DNA from: Butyriboletus loyo
Lineage: Eukaryota > Basidiomycota > Agaricomycetes > Boletales > Boletaceae
DNA: 64,000 bases
Reading direction: 5' to 3'
Assembly (NCBI GenBank): GCA_038093515.1
Contig: JBBPSI010000125.1
Span: forward strand, 1 to 64,000
The position numbers were made by a program, and so were the translations under genes. The notes beneath the pieces are model-generated. The model did not search any database. It worked only from the letters and a program-made list of their open reading frames with translations, and was not told the DNA's origin. Positions 41,308 to 54,700 of the stretch are shown piece after piece; position 1 is the stretch's first letter, and each line of letters begins with the position of its first letter.

Positions 41308-41856
41308 GATTCTCAATTTTGCGTCGTCAAAGCCGTTTCAAACTAGCGAGTCTGTGCCATCGAAACGTTCATGTGCTGAACTTCAAAGTAACGGATCAGC
41401 TCACTGGTCTGTTGGCCTTGATGGTGTAGTCAAAATCGTACTTGCTAGACCACTTCGTTTTGAAACATACGTGTGCTGTATCTCGTCGTAGTCTTGGGCA
41501 CGCCTTCGTTCACTGCCAGCGCGTCTGAGGTTAGTTCTGAAGGAGGGTAAGCCAGTCGCGAGCGAGGATTATCGCTCACGTGACATAAACATTCAGGTGG
41601 GTCAACCGGTCATCGGCAGGCGCAGTGACTCCGTGTTGCTCAGTGTTTAGTGTTTAATGTTTAACTACGAACGTTTGAACCCCGGAGTCGGGGACTGGCG
41701 TACACCACTACAATATTCAACATGAATTGACCGCAAACATGGGAACTGAGCTGGGTCTTTCCCACAAACCAGGCAATGTCATGTGACTACCGCTATAACC
41801 CCAAGGATGCTTGAGTTTGCGAACGGAGGACGATCCTAATAATACCTACATCCATC
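41308..41856. promoter_or_regulatory. Divergent intergenic region between the CM1 gene and paralogue A
   Basis: About 550 bp separating two divergent starts. No recognisable element. Confidence 0.35.
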
Positions 41857-43066
41857 ATGGCCAGCCAGCATTTCCCTTCCAAGACTATCGACACTTCCCA
41901 TATTTCCGACCTCACCAAATTCAGTTATACAGTGATGCATGCTCCTCGTCCTGGTCCACAGTGGACCTGCCAACTCATGAAGTCATTCGTCCATGGGCAC
42001 GACAAACAGCTTACATCGACATTGGTTCAGGACCTCCCTGATCACTACACCGAAAATCTGAAAATGTTTACATGGAGACGAAACGTGATAAGTATTCTGA
42101 TACATTATCAAAGAGAAACCGGCCTCTCGAAATTGGACTACCTACTTCTCACCCTGCAAAGATACCTCGTATACATGGAATGCATCATTGACATATTGGT
42201 CAAGGAGGCAGGAGTGGTTGACGATCGAGTCCCACATTGGAGGTGTAGGACCTTTGACCTTTATCTCATCACCGAGTTCTGTGTGAGACGGCATGAACCA
42301 GAGGCCGTACGGCAGTACCGCCGGACCAGCAATGTGAATCTCAATCGTGTCGACATCAATACCCTTGGTGAGTGTCTTCCATTATTATAGCCATATCCAC
42401 GTCTTTGAACATCGACAGCCTGGGATAACGACTACATCGATACCCACGACCCTATCTGGATGGGTTTGCCGTCGCAGTATCTATTTGAGATCAACCGCAT
42501 CACCGTCAAGTCAGTCAAAAAATACCTTCAGCATGCACGCCAGTGGTTCAAGGAGCTCGAGGTTGAGGACGACCATATTGACTGGTATACACAAGAGACA
42601 TTGGATGGTCAGTATGCCGCTCCTACTACATGCAGTAATAATGCTACGATGCTGACTACGTTCGCTCGACAAGAGCATGCACTTAACCCCCCCCTCCAAC
42701 ATATCTGACGGCAAATCCGGCAACGGTGCAGTAGGGTTTCCCAAGACCCGAGCGGCTGAACTTGCCGCAGTTGAGCGGAAAGCAACCGGCAAGAAGGGAA
42801 AGCGTTCTAGGGCAGCTGGTAAAAAGGCTACCGACAGTATGTTCCCGTTGGCATCTCATGGTATCATTCAACCTCCTGACGCTTGTAAATAAGCATCGTC
42901 TCGGGCCAAGAGAAGGAAGAAGGTCACAGACGCACCGGATGCACAGAATATACCGGAAAAAGTTCTGCGCCATGGCGCACTGAAGCCCTCCGATGACTCT
43001 AATGCACCGGGGCCCTCTAATGCTAACATGCCGGGCCTGAGACGCTCTAAGAGGAAGCGTGAGTAG
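41857..43066 (+). CDS. Unknown-family protein, paralogue A (325 aa, four exons)
   Basis: Exons 41857-42367, 42419-42607, 42732-42836 and 42894-43066, all with GT-AG ends and consistent phase. The N-terminal ~200 residues are predicted helical with a segment YLITEFCVRRHEPEAVRQY that is clearly related to YLATEWYVRRHDPDSVDAF in the gene at 44735-45550. The exon-1 to exon-2 junction falls at the same place in both genes (…TLG/W… and …KLG/W…). The C-terminal ~90 residues are Lys/Arg-rich (KKGKRSRAAGKK, RAKRRKKV, SKRKRE), suggesting nuclear localisation. I do not recognise the family. The pair lies beside the megasynthase, but nothing ties them to it. Confidence 0.65.
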
Positions 43067-43599
43067 GTGGTGTTGGAGTTTCCGGTCATCATCCAGTCTA
43101 TATACAACGATAATGATATATGAATAGCATGGTACTAAGTGGTACATCGCTCAGGTTGCATCGCTCCCTTCCCGTGGGATGGTTCCGACCACTGTGTGCT
43201 GTTCCGATCGTTCCCTCGTCACCATGCCCGCACATGCGCATCCGCTGCCACCACTATAAGACTCGTTTCAGCTGAGGGCTACCCACCGTACCCACCGCGG
43301 TTTACAGGTTTTATCGAGGGTATTAGCAAGGATACCCCGCACAGATTTACCCGGGGGTGCGACACGGGTATGGTATTTTCGCCGGAGTAAAGCCATGACA
43401 TGTCATATCACTACAGGATAAATGTTGTGACTCGCGGTACAGGCCGGACGACTCGGTGCAAACGTGTTTGATACTTCACTCCCTAGGTGGGTGAGCAGAC
43501 AATGACGCAGCTGGATACTTTCATGTGTAACCAACCAGGTGGGTGGGTGGGTGGATAGTAACGCAGCTGGGCGACTCCGTGCGGACGCGTTCCATGCAT
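43067..43599. other. Intergenic region downstream of paralogue A
   Basis: Contains a short run of GGTG/GGTGGGTGGG near 43540-43555. Otherwise nothing is recognised. It may include further decayed 3' sequence of the phosphatase pseudogene. Confidence 0.35.
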
Positions 43600-44390
43600 A
43601 TTCAACGCGTCGAGCGCGGTTGCCCAGGTGTACAACACGGTCGGGCGAATTCTCGTGATAGTCAGCAAAGCCACGGGCCTGTTTGATGAGACTGTGGGGG
43701 AAGACACTGGGCACACGTCTCGTTGTGGATCAGCTGGGCGTTGACGTAGTCGTAGATATTCCATGCATTCTCCAGAGTCGTGGGGCGGCCGAACACGAAG
43801 TCACGAACAGCACCGAAGAAGGGTTGCACAGACTTGAACTTGAAAGAAGTTCACACTTCCGTGATGTGTTGCTGGAAAGCCTGTCAAAATGTGGTATCGG
43901 AACACTTCACGTTCCTTGACCTCACGGGAAGAAACGCGGTAGAACGTACCGGGCACAGATCGAGAGAGCGGTCGTTTCCAGGTTCGACGGTTTCGATAGG
44001 GACGCATCGGTATCCACCGAGGGTGACGATCGTGGTTTCATTAGCGAGAGTGATCTTGTTGTTTGGGTTGGGGGAAAAAAGACCTTGGAGAAGGGCGATG
44101 GTGGAGTCGAAGATCACCGGTCACCCTTGGCAGTGACATGGACCACGTGAATGTCGACGAGTTCAGTTTGCATGCCGGAGTCTGGGGATATAGGAAGGCG
44201 AGGAGCTAGTCAGGTAGATCTAGCGAAGGAAGGACCTGAAATGGGACTGCGGGAATTAGAGCAAACATGTAAGGATCCGTCGAATGGAAACCAGAGTCAT
44301 GCTTACCGCGCCGAGAGGAGTACTCTCTGTGAAGGCGGGCAATGGCACGGTGCCGTTATGGGGACGTAGCTGTTATGCATCTCTTCCCCT
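43600..44390 (-). pseudogene. Histidine phosphatase (clade 2, acid phosphatase-like) pseudogene
   Basis: Minus-strand sequence contains family segments typical of basidiomycete histidine acid phosphatases. These are FDSTIALLQGLF, then ITLANETTIVTLGGY, then VPIETVEPGNDRSL near 44110-43950; GRPTTLENAWNIYDYVN near 43790-43740; and IKQARGFADYHEN near 43690-43650. They are not in one frame. The sequence GACCGGTGATC at the start of the second block needs one extra base, and an in-frame TGA falls within the block that reads FQQHITEV. The catalytic RHG motif region was not found upstream. I take this to be a truncated, frameshifted copy. It lies between paralogues A and B. Confidence 0.6.
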
Positions 44391-44734
44391 CACCCTTTTT
44401 TATCCCTCTTTAGCCCTCCCTTGATCGGACGAACTGTAGGGCTGACACGGGCTGCGAGAGCAGGTACGGTGACTAGAGCATGAGTTATCAAGGATGATCA
44501 TGACAAAACTTTGCTCAGAGGATATGCGATTTTGATGTGCGTGCGCATGCATGAGTCGTCGTTGATGAGGCTTATTCGAATCCGATGCTCCTACTAGAGC
44601 ACTGTCACGGTCTGCATCATCTCTGCTCCGTATCCAATCAATCCAATTCGCCCCATGCTGGCGACTATACGAGTCAAATGCGACATCAACAAGTCGTAAC
44701 TGCACACAACGTCCGTAGTCTAAGAGCGTCCCCC

Positions 44735-45550
44735 TCAAGCCCCTACCTCCTCCCCATCATTTTCTACGTAATGACATATGAGTCACATTCACGTTCCGAA
44801 CCAATCATAAACCAAAAAATCAAAAACGAAGTACTTACCAGACAGCCCATACCATAAACCGACCTCGCGAATCAACCTCTCCAAGTCGTCGTCGTCCGGA
44901 GCCATATGATCCTTGTCAAAATCTCTACCAGACCACATCCCCGTCATCCCGCCGTCATAAGCACCCCAGTCTATCGCGTACACGATCATCGTCGTCACCG
45001 CGGCCCGTACCCATCAGCCAAATCGAGTCCAGACGTTCACCAAGTACACACCAAGTTTCGTGACGTCGCACCGCTCCAGCACGATATCGTTTCCATCGCG
45101 GAACGCATCGACGCTATCCGGATCATGACGCCGGACGTACCATTCGGTCGCCAAATACTCGTCGAATCCCCGCGATCGATAGCCCGCGGTCAATTCCTCA
45201 CCCTCTTCTACACACGGAACGAGGAGCTGCTCGATGACTTCATCCATCAACGCGATCTGTCTCTCCACGAACTTTAGCAAGGCTGTACGACGCGTCTCTT
45301 CGTCCTCTCTGGAGACCTTGCTGTGGATGCGCATGAGAACTTGATGGCGCCATAGGAATGCTGTGAGGTGGTCGTCGTACGAGATAGGAACTCGGGTACG
45401 GAAGTAGCGTTTCTTGTCGTTCAAGTTGTCGTACATGACGTCGATAAACTTTGTGTCCTCTTCGTCATCCCGTTCGATGTAATACCAGATTTGGTCAATC
45501 ATGGACATGCGCAGAGGGGTAACATGTTTTATCCAGTAGTAGTCGGACAT
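44735..45550 (-). CDS. Unknown-family protein, paralogue B (219 aa, three exons)
   Basis: Minus-strand exons 45550-45052, 44970-44839 and 44763-44735, GT-AG introns of 81 and 75 nt. It begins MSDYYWIKHVTPLRMSM and contains the family segment FDEYLATEWYVRRHDPD shared with paralogue A. After the shared splice position it has an acidic second exon (APDDDDLERLIREVG). It lacks the basic tail of paralogue A and ends in a short acidic stretch. The very short last exon is the least certain part. Function unknown. The gene starts only about 165 bp from the megasynthase stop, in the same direction, with no sign of co-transcription. Confidence 0.6.
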
Positions 45551-45714
45551 GGCAGCGAGTCGAAAACGAAGAGGTAAGCGCTATGACGTCACTTTTTAAG
45601 TACTTGGTTATATCAACCATCCATTACATATGTACAATACGATACAACTCGTGTGGATCCGGGTATGTAGATAATAAAGTGAGAAACAAAGGCGAGATCG
45701 AGTGCGCAAGGTTC

Positions 45715-48700
45715 CTATGCTACATTTTTCGACGCGGCAGACGATTTCCCTCTCACTACCGTTGATTTCACAGGCTTTGACTCCTATTTTGCAAGGAAAA
45801 CAGTTCAAACGATGGACGCAAACATGCAAAGAAACACGACTCACGATGCCAAGAATCTCCTTCATCACGCCAGCGAGTACTTTGACATGAGCAGGCGCAA
45901 ACATCGTGTCGTGGGACCCTGCAGAGATTTTCATGTCCAGATTGTTGATGCGATAATCCCAACCATTGTGGTCGTCAGCGCCAGTGTCAAAATCGCTGGC
46001 ATTACCGCTACGGTACCACGAACGGTCCTTGGGAACGATGAGCGTCGCGCGCCCCTCGTAGTGCGGTGGCTCAAAGTCAAACATCGAATCCAAGTTCTTG
46101 CGGATCTCCGTGCGCAGCTTGTTTTCCCACTTCTCCCCAATCTCTGGGAAGTTGGACGAGATACGATCAATCGAGCGCTGCATCCAGTCCGTAGATTTCA
46201 GACTCTGACGCTCGGCGGTGGGAATGTAGATGGGATCCAAAAGAATGAGGTGCTCCACGGTCTCTCCAGCCCGGGAAAGCTTCTCGGCCATGCAAATCGC
46301 CACCTGTCCACCGAAGGAATAACCGGAAATGATGTAGGGGCCCTGGGGCTGAACACTCTTGATGAGAGTGATGTAGTGGTCAGCCATAGATTCGATCGTC
46401 GAGAAGCCGGTAGGTGAACCAAAGTGCTTGTCACCGATAGCGTACATCTCGTTTGGCATATATGCACCAATGCGCATGAAAGGCGTTGCCATTCCCGTGA
46501 TATCGTGCACGATGAAGAGACGAGGCCAAATACCCTTCTTCTTGATAGGCAAGAACTCGATGAGGTAGTCGGCATCGGCATCCTCGGCCTCCATGATCGC
46601 TCGCGTATCTTGTCCCATAGCATCAACGATCAGGTTGCCTAACTCCCGAAGAGTGGGTCTAGCGAGTATTTAGAAAGACGATGACCGAGTGTCGTCGTGA
46701 CGCTCACCTCAAGTAAATGTGGTTCAAACCAATGTAAACGCCAAAGGTCTTGGAGATGACACCAGCAGCTTGGACTGCCATCAACGAGTTCAGCCCAACA
46801 GCAAATAGATCGTGTGCAACTCCGAAAGTTCCGTTCGGGACCTTCAACGTCTGGCTGAAGATGTTCATAAGCTCGGTTTCCACGTCACCAGAGGGGGATC
46901 CCATGTCCGCATTGAGATCAGGATTGAATGCCGTGAGATCCATCTGTTTCAGTGCGTTTCGGTCAATCTTTCCACTCCGCGACGCGGGGATCCGAGGAAG
47001 GACGGCAATGAGGGACGGGTACATGAAACGGGGGAGACGCTCGGCAACGAAGATCTTCAAGGCTTCTTTGTGGTCTTCCAATTGACTCTGGGCTTCAGCC
47101 TTGAACTCCACAAAAGCGACAATCGCTGGAGCATCTTGCACCATGCGGATGATCACCGTTCCATGCTGCACAGCAGAATACTTGGCGATAGTGTCTTCAA
47201 TCTCCCCGAGTTCAATACGCTGACCGCGAAGCTTGATTTGCCTGTCCGCACGTCCACAGTACTCGATGTTTCCATCGGTGTGGTACAACGCGATATCGCC
47301 GGACTTGTAGATCCGCTCCCCTGGAACGAAGGGGTTGGGGATGAACGCATTCGCAGTGAGCTCGGGTTGGTTGAGATAACCGCGGGCGAGCTGAATTCCG
47401 CCAATGTAGAGTTCTCCCTCCACACCAACGGGGGTAGGTCGAAGTTGTTTGTCCAAGATATAGATGCGGCAATTCGGTAGAGGTCGTCCAATGACACCAG
47501 TGAGACTCGAGGAGTTGACGTGGCAAGACACACAGTCGACGGAAGCTTCTGTGGGACCATACATGTTACGCAAGGTGACACGTCCCGACCAATCTTCGAT
47601 GAGTTTCTTCCCAAGTGCCTCGCCCGCAACGACGACGGTCTCAAGGCAAGGGTATTCATCAACTGGCACGACAGCGAGAATAGAAGGTGTCACGTGCAAG
47701 ACGCCGATGCGGAGGGTGCGAAGGGCCTTGGGAATGTCTCCAAGTACAAGTTCCTTCCTTCCTGTAACGAGAGTTGCACCGTGCGCGAGTGTTCCAAACA
47801 CATCGGCGACGAAGGGATCGAAGGTATACGCCAACGAAGACATGACACGAACACCTTGACGGAAGCCATAGACGCTCGAGCTTCGCACGAGATTAGCAAT
47901 CGAGTGGTGCTCGATCATGACACCCTTGGGCTTGCCAGTGCTACCGCTCGTGAACCTTGGAAGGGTTAGAGAGACGACAGAGGAGAGGAACGGAAAGACA
48001 TACATGATATACGCAAGGCTAGATGGTGAAAGGCCTTCAACCTCGAAGTTCTCCGGGTCGAATCTACTGAGCCGTCTTCGATAGCTCGGGTCGTCGATAT
48101 ATACAATCTACGCGGTGCTTCAGAGGGCATCATCAAAGCCCGACGAAATTACACACCAAAACTTTGGATGCCAAACTCTTTTGGAACACACGAGAGTGGT
48201 TTGAGGTGGTCAACAAGACTCGGGCACCACATTCCGCAATCATTAGCTCCTTCCGGAGGGTCGGGTCATCCGGATCCAACGGCACGAAGACACCTCCAGC
48301 CTTGAGAACCGCCAAAACACCAACGATCTGACTGATGCCACGGTCGAAGCACAGAGCAACGACATCGCCCACACGTACTCCTTGCTGGATCAGAGACTTT
48401 GCAACACAGTTGGCCATGCAGTTAAGTTCCTCGTACGTCAGTGACTCGGCTTCGAACTCCAGAGCCGTGAGGCGTGGCGTTCTCTGGGCCTGTTCTTCGA
48501 CCAAGCGATGGAGGCAGACCTCCTTGACGGCTACTTCGGTAGTTGAAGAGAGTTCCTTGACGAGCCGCTCCTGCTCGGATCCACTGACGACAGAAATGTC
48601 CTGAATCCTGCTTTCGGGATTCTTTCCAAGCGTATCCACAAGAGAAATATAAGCTTCCAAGAACTGGCGGGCTGCCTCCTCCGTGTAGAGGTGGTTATCG

Positions 48701-51700
48701 AATCGAAGAATGGCATTCCCGCTCTTTGGGTGTACAGTGAGCAAGAACTCATATTGTTCCTCTCCATTCGGAAGTGAGACCACGGATTTGGAGGTGATGT
48801 GGTGGTGGTCAAGCTGAGAGATCGTTTCCATGTTTATTCCCCCAGGAGCGAACAGGTGCTTGAAGTATCCGCGACTGCTAGACGGGGATTTGCCCAGGCC
48901 AACGAGGTCTTCGTATGTCACCTCGTCGTGTGCCAAGCACGCAATGAGAGAGGTCTTGAACTCCTTCAGATACTCTGTGAACGTCTGTGTCTCGTCGACG
49001 ACAGTCTTGATAGGCAGCATGTTCGCGAAGAAACCGATAACATTAGCCAACATCGGTAGGTTACGTTGGGTGACTGCAGTTCCGATCACGAATGTCGATT
49101 GGCTAGAGTACTTGTGAAGGAGGACATTGTAGGCCGCGAAGAACCCTGCAAACGGCGTGGCGGCAACTGACGTGATCAACTTCATGTATTGTTCAAGGGC
49201 GCCAACACCGATCTTGGCCTCGATCTGCGTGACCGGTGCGAGTTCACGATCAGATGGCGTTGCGAGAGTGAGGTAGAGGGGCTGTATATCGTCCAGTCTC
49301 TCTGACCAGAACTGCAGATGCTGCTCGCGGAGCTCGACCCTGCGCTCTGACGTCTTCAAAAGCCAGTCGCTGAAGTCGGAGTAGTGGATAGCGACATCGG
49401 GCAAGCTTCCGGGGCCCTCCAAATAGACCTTGAACATCTCGTAGAAGAAAACACCGAGCGAAGCTTCATCAATAATAATGTGGTGAACGACAATGTTGAA
49501 TGCCCATAGATTTCCCCCAAGGTCAAACATGGTGGCAATCACCAGGGGTAAACGATCGAGTTTGAAGTTGGGCTCGTTGTTGAGTGCAAGACTCATCTCG
49601 TAAGCCTTGGCAGTGGAATCGGGCTCTCCGGAAAGATCAACGAGGGATGCCTTGAAGTCGATATCCGGGTAAATGGTTTGCTCGAGTTTTCCTAGCTCCT
49701 CGTTCCAAGTAAACGCAGTACGCAGGGCACCGTGGCGTTGGATAACCTCCCCTATAGCTTCTGTCATACGGTCTACATCAAGAGGAGTCTCCGTATGGAT
49801 GGTGACGAAGTAGCCTTCATGAGTATCCCACTGAGTGGCTCCGTAACGAGACATGTTGGCGTCGATCTTGCTGACAGCACGTTTGCGAGCATTGTCACGC
49901 TCACGCTTGGGTCGGATATTGAGTGAGGATCACATCGGAGTATTGGAACGCTCCTACCTGAGCCAACCAAATACGGTACTGATGGGGGGACGCATCTGTC
50001 GTATAGGGCTCGTCGTAGGCGAGGCGATCGTTGAGGATAGGAACGAGAGCATGCCCATATATCGCTGCACCGTCATCCACCTCCAGACCTTCGCTACCTC
50101 CAGCGCTTGTGCCAGTCTTAGCCAACATCTCATTCAGACTGCCAATCGTCATGGAACCAAGCAGTTCGATCTGGCTAACTTGGATGCCAAGACGTGACTT
50201 GAGTTGGTTGCTATACCGGGTTGCTAGAAGCGCCATTTGAGCAACCTTCTGAGGGGAAACCACTAAGCTCACCTCCAAGGGAGTCCAGACCAAAACTAGT
50301 GATCAGCGCGTTGTCGCTAATCTGCTCGGCATCCATGCTCAACAGTGCAGCAAGTAGTGAAGCAGGAGATTCAACATCGCTGCCCTCGCTACCTCCAGCA
50401 CCGCCGGCAGAGAGGTATTGCTTGCGCAACAGGTGTCTATACAACGAGGGCTCACAAGTAGGGAACGCCCCAAGAGCCTCGTCAATAGCAAGCATCGGTA
50501 CGTAGTGGGTGATCTTGCGAATGAGCGAATCTCCAATGAAGTTGCAAACTTGTGCTGTCGTCATTCCAGTCTTCATGAGTTGGGCTGTGTTGGCTTTACC
50601 ACCCTTGGCGTGGACAAGACGCTTGAAGATACCCGAATCAATGATAGGTGGGAAGGACATGGAGATGGTGTTGGGAATCACATCCGCGATACGATCCAAG
50701 TACCTGTCCATACAGTCAGTATTCAGCAACAACAAACCTGAAGGTGCTTACAATTGCGCAGCACAGTACGCAGCTTGACCCGCATTGCCAAACACGGATC
50801 CAATAGTTGAAAACAACAGCATGAAGTCGATCGTCGAAGGATCAATGCAACTAAGAAGCGTGTTCAGGACAGAAACCTTGGACTGGTAAACATCGTCGAA
50901 TGATTGCTGCGTCAGGTTGGTGAACTTGGCATCGCGAAGGACAACGGTCATGACGAAAATGCCTCCGATTGGTCCAGCTCCCTTGGCCTGTGCAACAACA
51001 GCAGCAGTCTTCACCTTGTCAATCGCATCGGCAGCGATCACCTCGACTCGCACACCTGTGCTACGCATGCTTTGGACGTACATATTGTCGGTTTTGGTAA
51101 GACCTCTCGGTCCGCGACGACTGGTCAAGAAGATGTGGCGAGCACCGCGACGCACCATCCACTCAGTGATGCGCACACCAAGTTCACTGCAACCACCGAC
51201 AAGGATGTAGGACTTGCGAGGATCGAAGAGTTGTCCACTAGGGTCGATCCTGACAGCGTGGCCAACTTGAGGAACAATGACCAACGAGTCGGCATCGTCG
51301 AAAGCGGACCCCTTATATGCAGACATTGTGACAGCTCGCGAGCAAATGCGGAAGGGTTCCGAAGCATGATTTGAGAACACAGCAGAGATTGCGGGGAGGA
51401 GGAAAGCCGGAGACGCAGCAGCGAAACGGTTGATGTCCAGGATATATGAGGATACAACACCGGACGGAATCTCGGGGACTTCGTCGGATTGGATGTGGAC
51501 ATAGGAGCCGAACGGCGAGAGATGCTCTGACCCACGAGCATATACATTCTTTCCGCTGCTATTGAATATGACGTCGAATTGAGATATGGTCCCTGACTTG
51601 ATCCACTCTGCAGCGGTGAGGGAGAAATCATCAATGAGGGCGATATTGGAGATCGGGATGCCAAAGCCGCTCGAGAGCTCTTCTGCTTGTCGCTTGCTTC

Positions 51701-54700
51701 GGACAGTAGAAAATACCTTCGCACCGAATCGTTTGGCGACCTGAACTGTGGCTGAGCCAACAGCTACAAAACGAGTGGTAAGCCAAATCAGATAGGATAC
51801 GCTTGTAATTTACCTGAAGTGCCATCATGGACAAGAACCACCGAGGAGGCCGAGATGGAAGCACGCACAACGAGACCAACCCACGCCGAAAGGAATGTGA
51901 CAGGCAGAGCTGCTGCATCCGTAGCGCTGAGACCCTTGGGCAACGCAATAACAGTATCCTGAGGGATTACGATAATATCTGCGGGAGTCTGACATGTGAT
52001 GCCGACAACCTAAGCACCCAAGAGTTAGAGCGGGTACACGACGTTTTAAAGGAAGTATACCTCGGTGCCGACCTCCACACGTGCTACCGAAACTCCACGA
52101 GATCTGACGAGTCCAACGAAAGTCAAGGCAGACTTTGAAGATGCTCCGGACTCAATGCCGAGTGCCCTGACCTCGATCTCCACATCTGAAGCTCCAAGGG
52201 GGGGCGGGAAGTAGGCAGCCAAGGCACCGGATGCCCCCGTCAAGCCAGCAGCAGGAATCGGAACTTGTTTAACATCTGCGCTAGCATGAACGAGTCGACG
52301 GACGAAAAGGTCCCCGTTCTTGCTGATCTTCATGTGCTGCTCGAGAAGAAGCGAGTTCTTACGAAGCTCGTGCACGACCTCCTCGCGCGCCGCTTGGTCC
52401 AGGGAGTGGTCTTCGAAAAGCACAGAGAATACTGAGTACTCTGGAGATTCCGCAATAATACATGATGCGACACCGAGAGCTCCGATACCAGCGGCGTCGT
52501 CGTTTCCGGTGATCCAGAGCTCGGCTTCTGAAGAGATGTTCTTTGCGATCTCAATAAGATCTCCTTCCTGGCCGTGTTCGAAAGGTTGGACAATGACTGT
52601 CTTGAAAGGACCAGCAGGGACGGTGAGAGTAGGCTGTGTGATCTTGGCATATAAGAGTGCCTTCCCGCCAACGAAGTCCGAGACCCGGACGACGGATCCA
52701 GCAATAGTGGAGAACTTCCTGGCCAATGCAGCCAACGTCAGAGGTTTTACGCTGGTGTCCTCCACTTCCACACCAGAATCTGGGTTGGGAAATGAGGAGC
52801 CAGTCGACCAAGTAACCTATGGGTTAAGCTTACCAGTCACGGAGAGGAGAACAACACCGTCTCTTCCAACGACATTTGTGATTGAAGTAATGTCGGGTTG
52901 GACTGCAGCGAGATCAACATGGTGCACCACCACATCGAAACTAAAAGGTTTGCTAAGCACCAGAAATAAATCTGAACTGAAAATGAAATGCTTACCTAGA
53001 GAGCGAAGTATTCGTAGGATCCTCGCCAAGATTCCAAGATTCAAGAACCAATGACCTAGCATGGGGGTAGCGCAGGGTCCCTGTCTTTGCGTCCGCATCC
53101 CATGCCGTGCCAGAGACGCAGAAATACTCGACAACAACACCAGATTCGTTGACAAGAGCCTCGAGAACTACGTCGAGGTCAACCGCGATGTCCGAAGTTT
53201 TCGCTACATCAGCAACGCGGATCACTTTGGTGCCTGCAGCGGCTGCATCGCGTGCAAGGGACTCGAAAACGGAACGAGGAGATGCTTGCGGTGGCAGCGC
53301 TTTGAGAGACGAAGGGAAAGACTTGGGTTGCCACGCGGTAGTCAGACGCTCTTCATGGCTGTTGTCCGTAATGGGAATGGGCTCAGCGTCGGGGGCGAGG
53401 GCAATCTCGAAGCCCTCGATAGTCAGGAGGACTTTGCCCTCCGAGTTGGCGATGATGTAGTCCGACTTGAAAGGACCATTAGGTGCCCAGCTACGACATA
53501 TGAAGTAGGTCCAGATGCCCTTCTTGATCTCAGAATCAAGATCCGGCGCATCCCAGGAATCCCAGCGACGAATGGTATCAATCTTGACTGGAAGTAAAAC
53601 GCCATTGAAATCGAATTGCTTGGTCTCCATATTGATGAACATCGCAAGACCACACTGCGTGATGCTGTCTAGGATACCTGGGTGAATGACATAGCCTTTA
53701 CCGAACACATCTGGGGTGCCTTCCGGGACTTTGAGGTATGTTAGGTACGCCTTAGCGCCCCAACTGCCCTCATCGTCGATTTCGTGTACAACCTTGAGGT
53801 AATTCTTAAAGTGGTCTTGGTAACGGTACGCTGAAGGAATGGCCGCGTAGAACTCGTCCCCGATGACAGAGCCCTGTGAATGAGCAAGCTTGGCCTGGAA
53901 GTCGAAGATACGTGGTGCCTTCTCGTCGTAAGCTGGGTTGGCTCGAGAGAAGGAACCACTGGCGTAAACGGAATCCAATATGATTACACCGTCGTCGTAA
54001 GTGGGGGTGGTGGCCGCCCTGAACTCCCATTTATCACCATTGATTACACAGCCGGCGTGCCCTGGAATCGAACCGGAGCCACCGAGAACGAGCGGTTTGT
54101 GGATCGTAATGTCGCTAACAACCATCGCACCATTCTCCAAAGCACTTTCAATATATCTACACCAGAATGTGTTGAGTGTCAATCAACAAAACAAGGGATC
54201 TAACGCACCCGGAAGCTGGGAAGAGTACGGCATCGAAAATGATGTGGCCGGTCAAATCGGGGTGAGAATCAACGTTGACACGGAAGTGGGGAGAGGCGAT
54301 GGGCCGGGGCCGCTCTCTGAGCCTCTGGGATTGCTGCAACCCAGACTCCGCCCAGCAATATGATTTATTGTAGGCATATTCGGGAAGCTTCGCTCGCACA
54401 AAGTCGGTAGTACCGTCGGGGGAAGCGCAGAGCTTGTCAAAGTCCACGTTTTTGAAACCGGTGCTGAGAAGATTCCCGATACCCTCCAAAAGTTGATAAT
54501 GCTCGCCAGTGTTTTGAGCAGGGGTTTTGGGGTTCGGGCGGCGAATCAAGGTGAAAGGTTCGCCCCTGCACTGCTCGATGTACGCCTTCAAGACTGGGTG
54601 TGGTGCAATCTCCAAGAATTGGACCCCGTCGGGACCTTCATCGGAAACAATCTTGTTGATGGCAGTCCCAAAGAGGACCGGGCGACGAATGTTATCCCAG

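Noticed and set aside
45608..45714. The megasynthase reading on to a stop at 45608
   Set aside because: A good intron (GTGAGT donor at 45844, AG at 45784) yields a short Lys/Arg-rich end at 45715; the read-through tail has no thioesterase-like sequence. The alternative stays possible.
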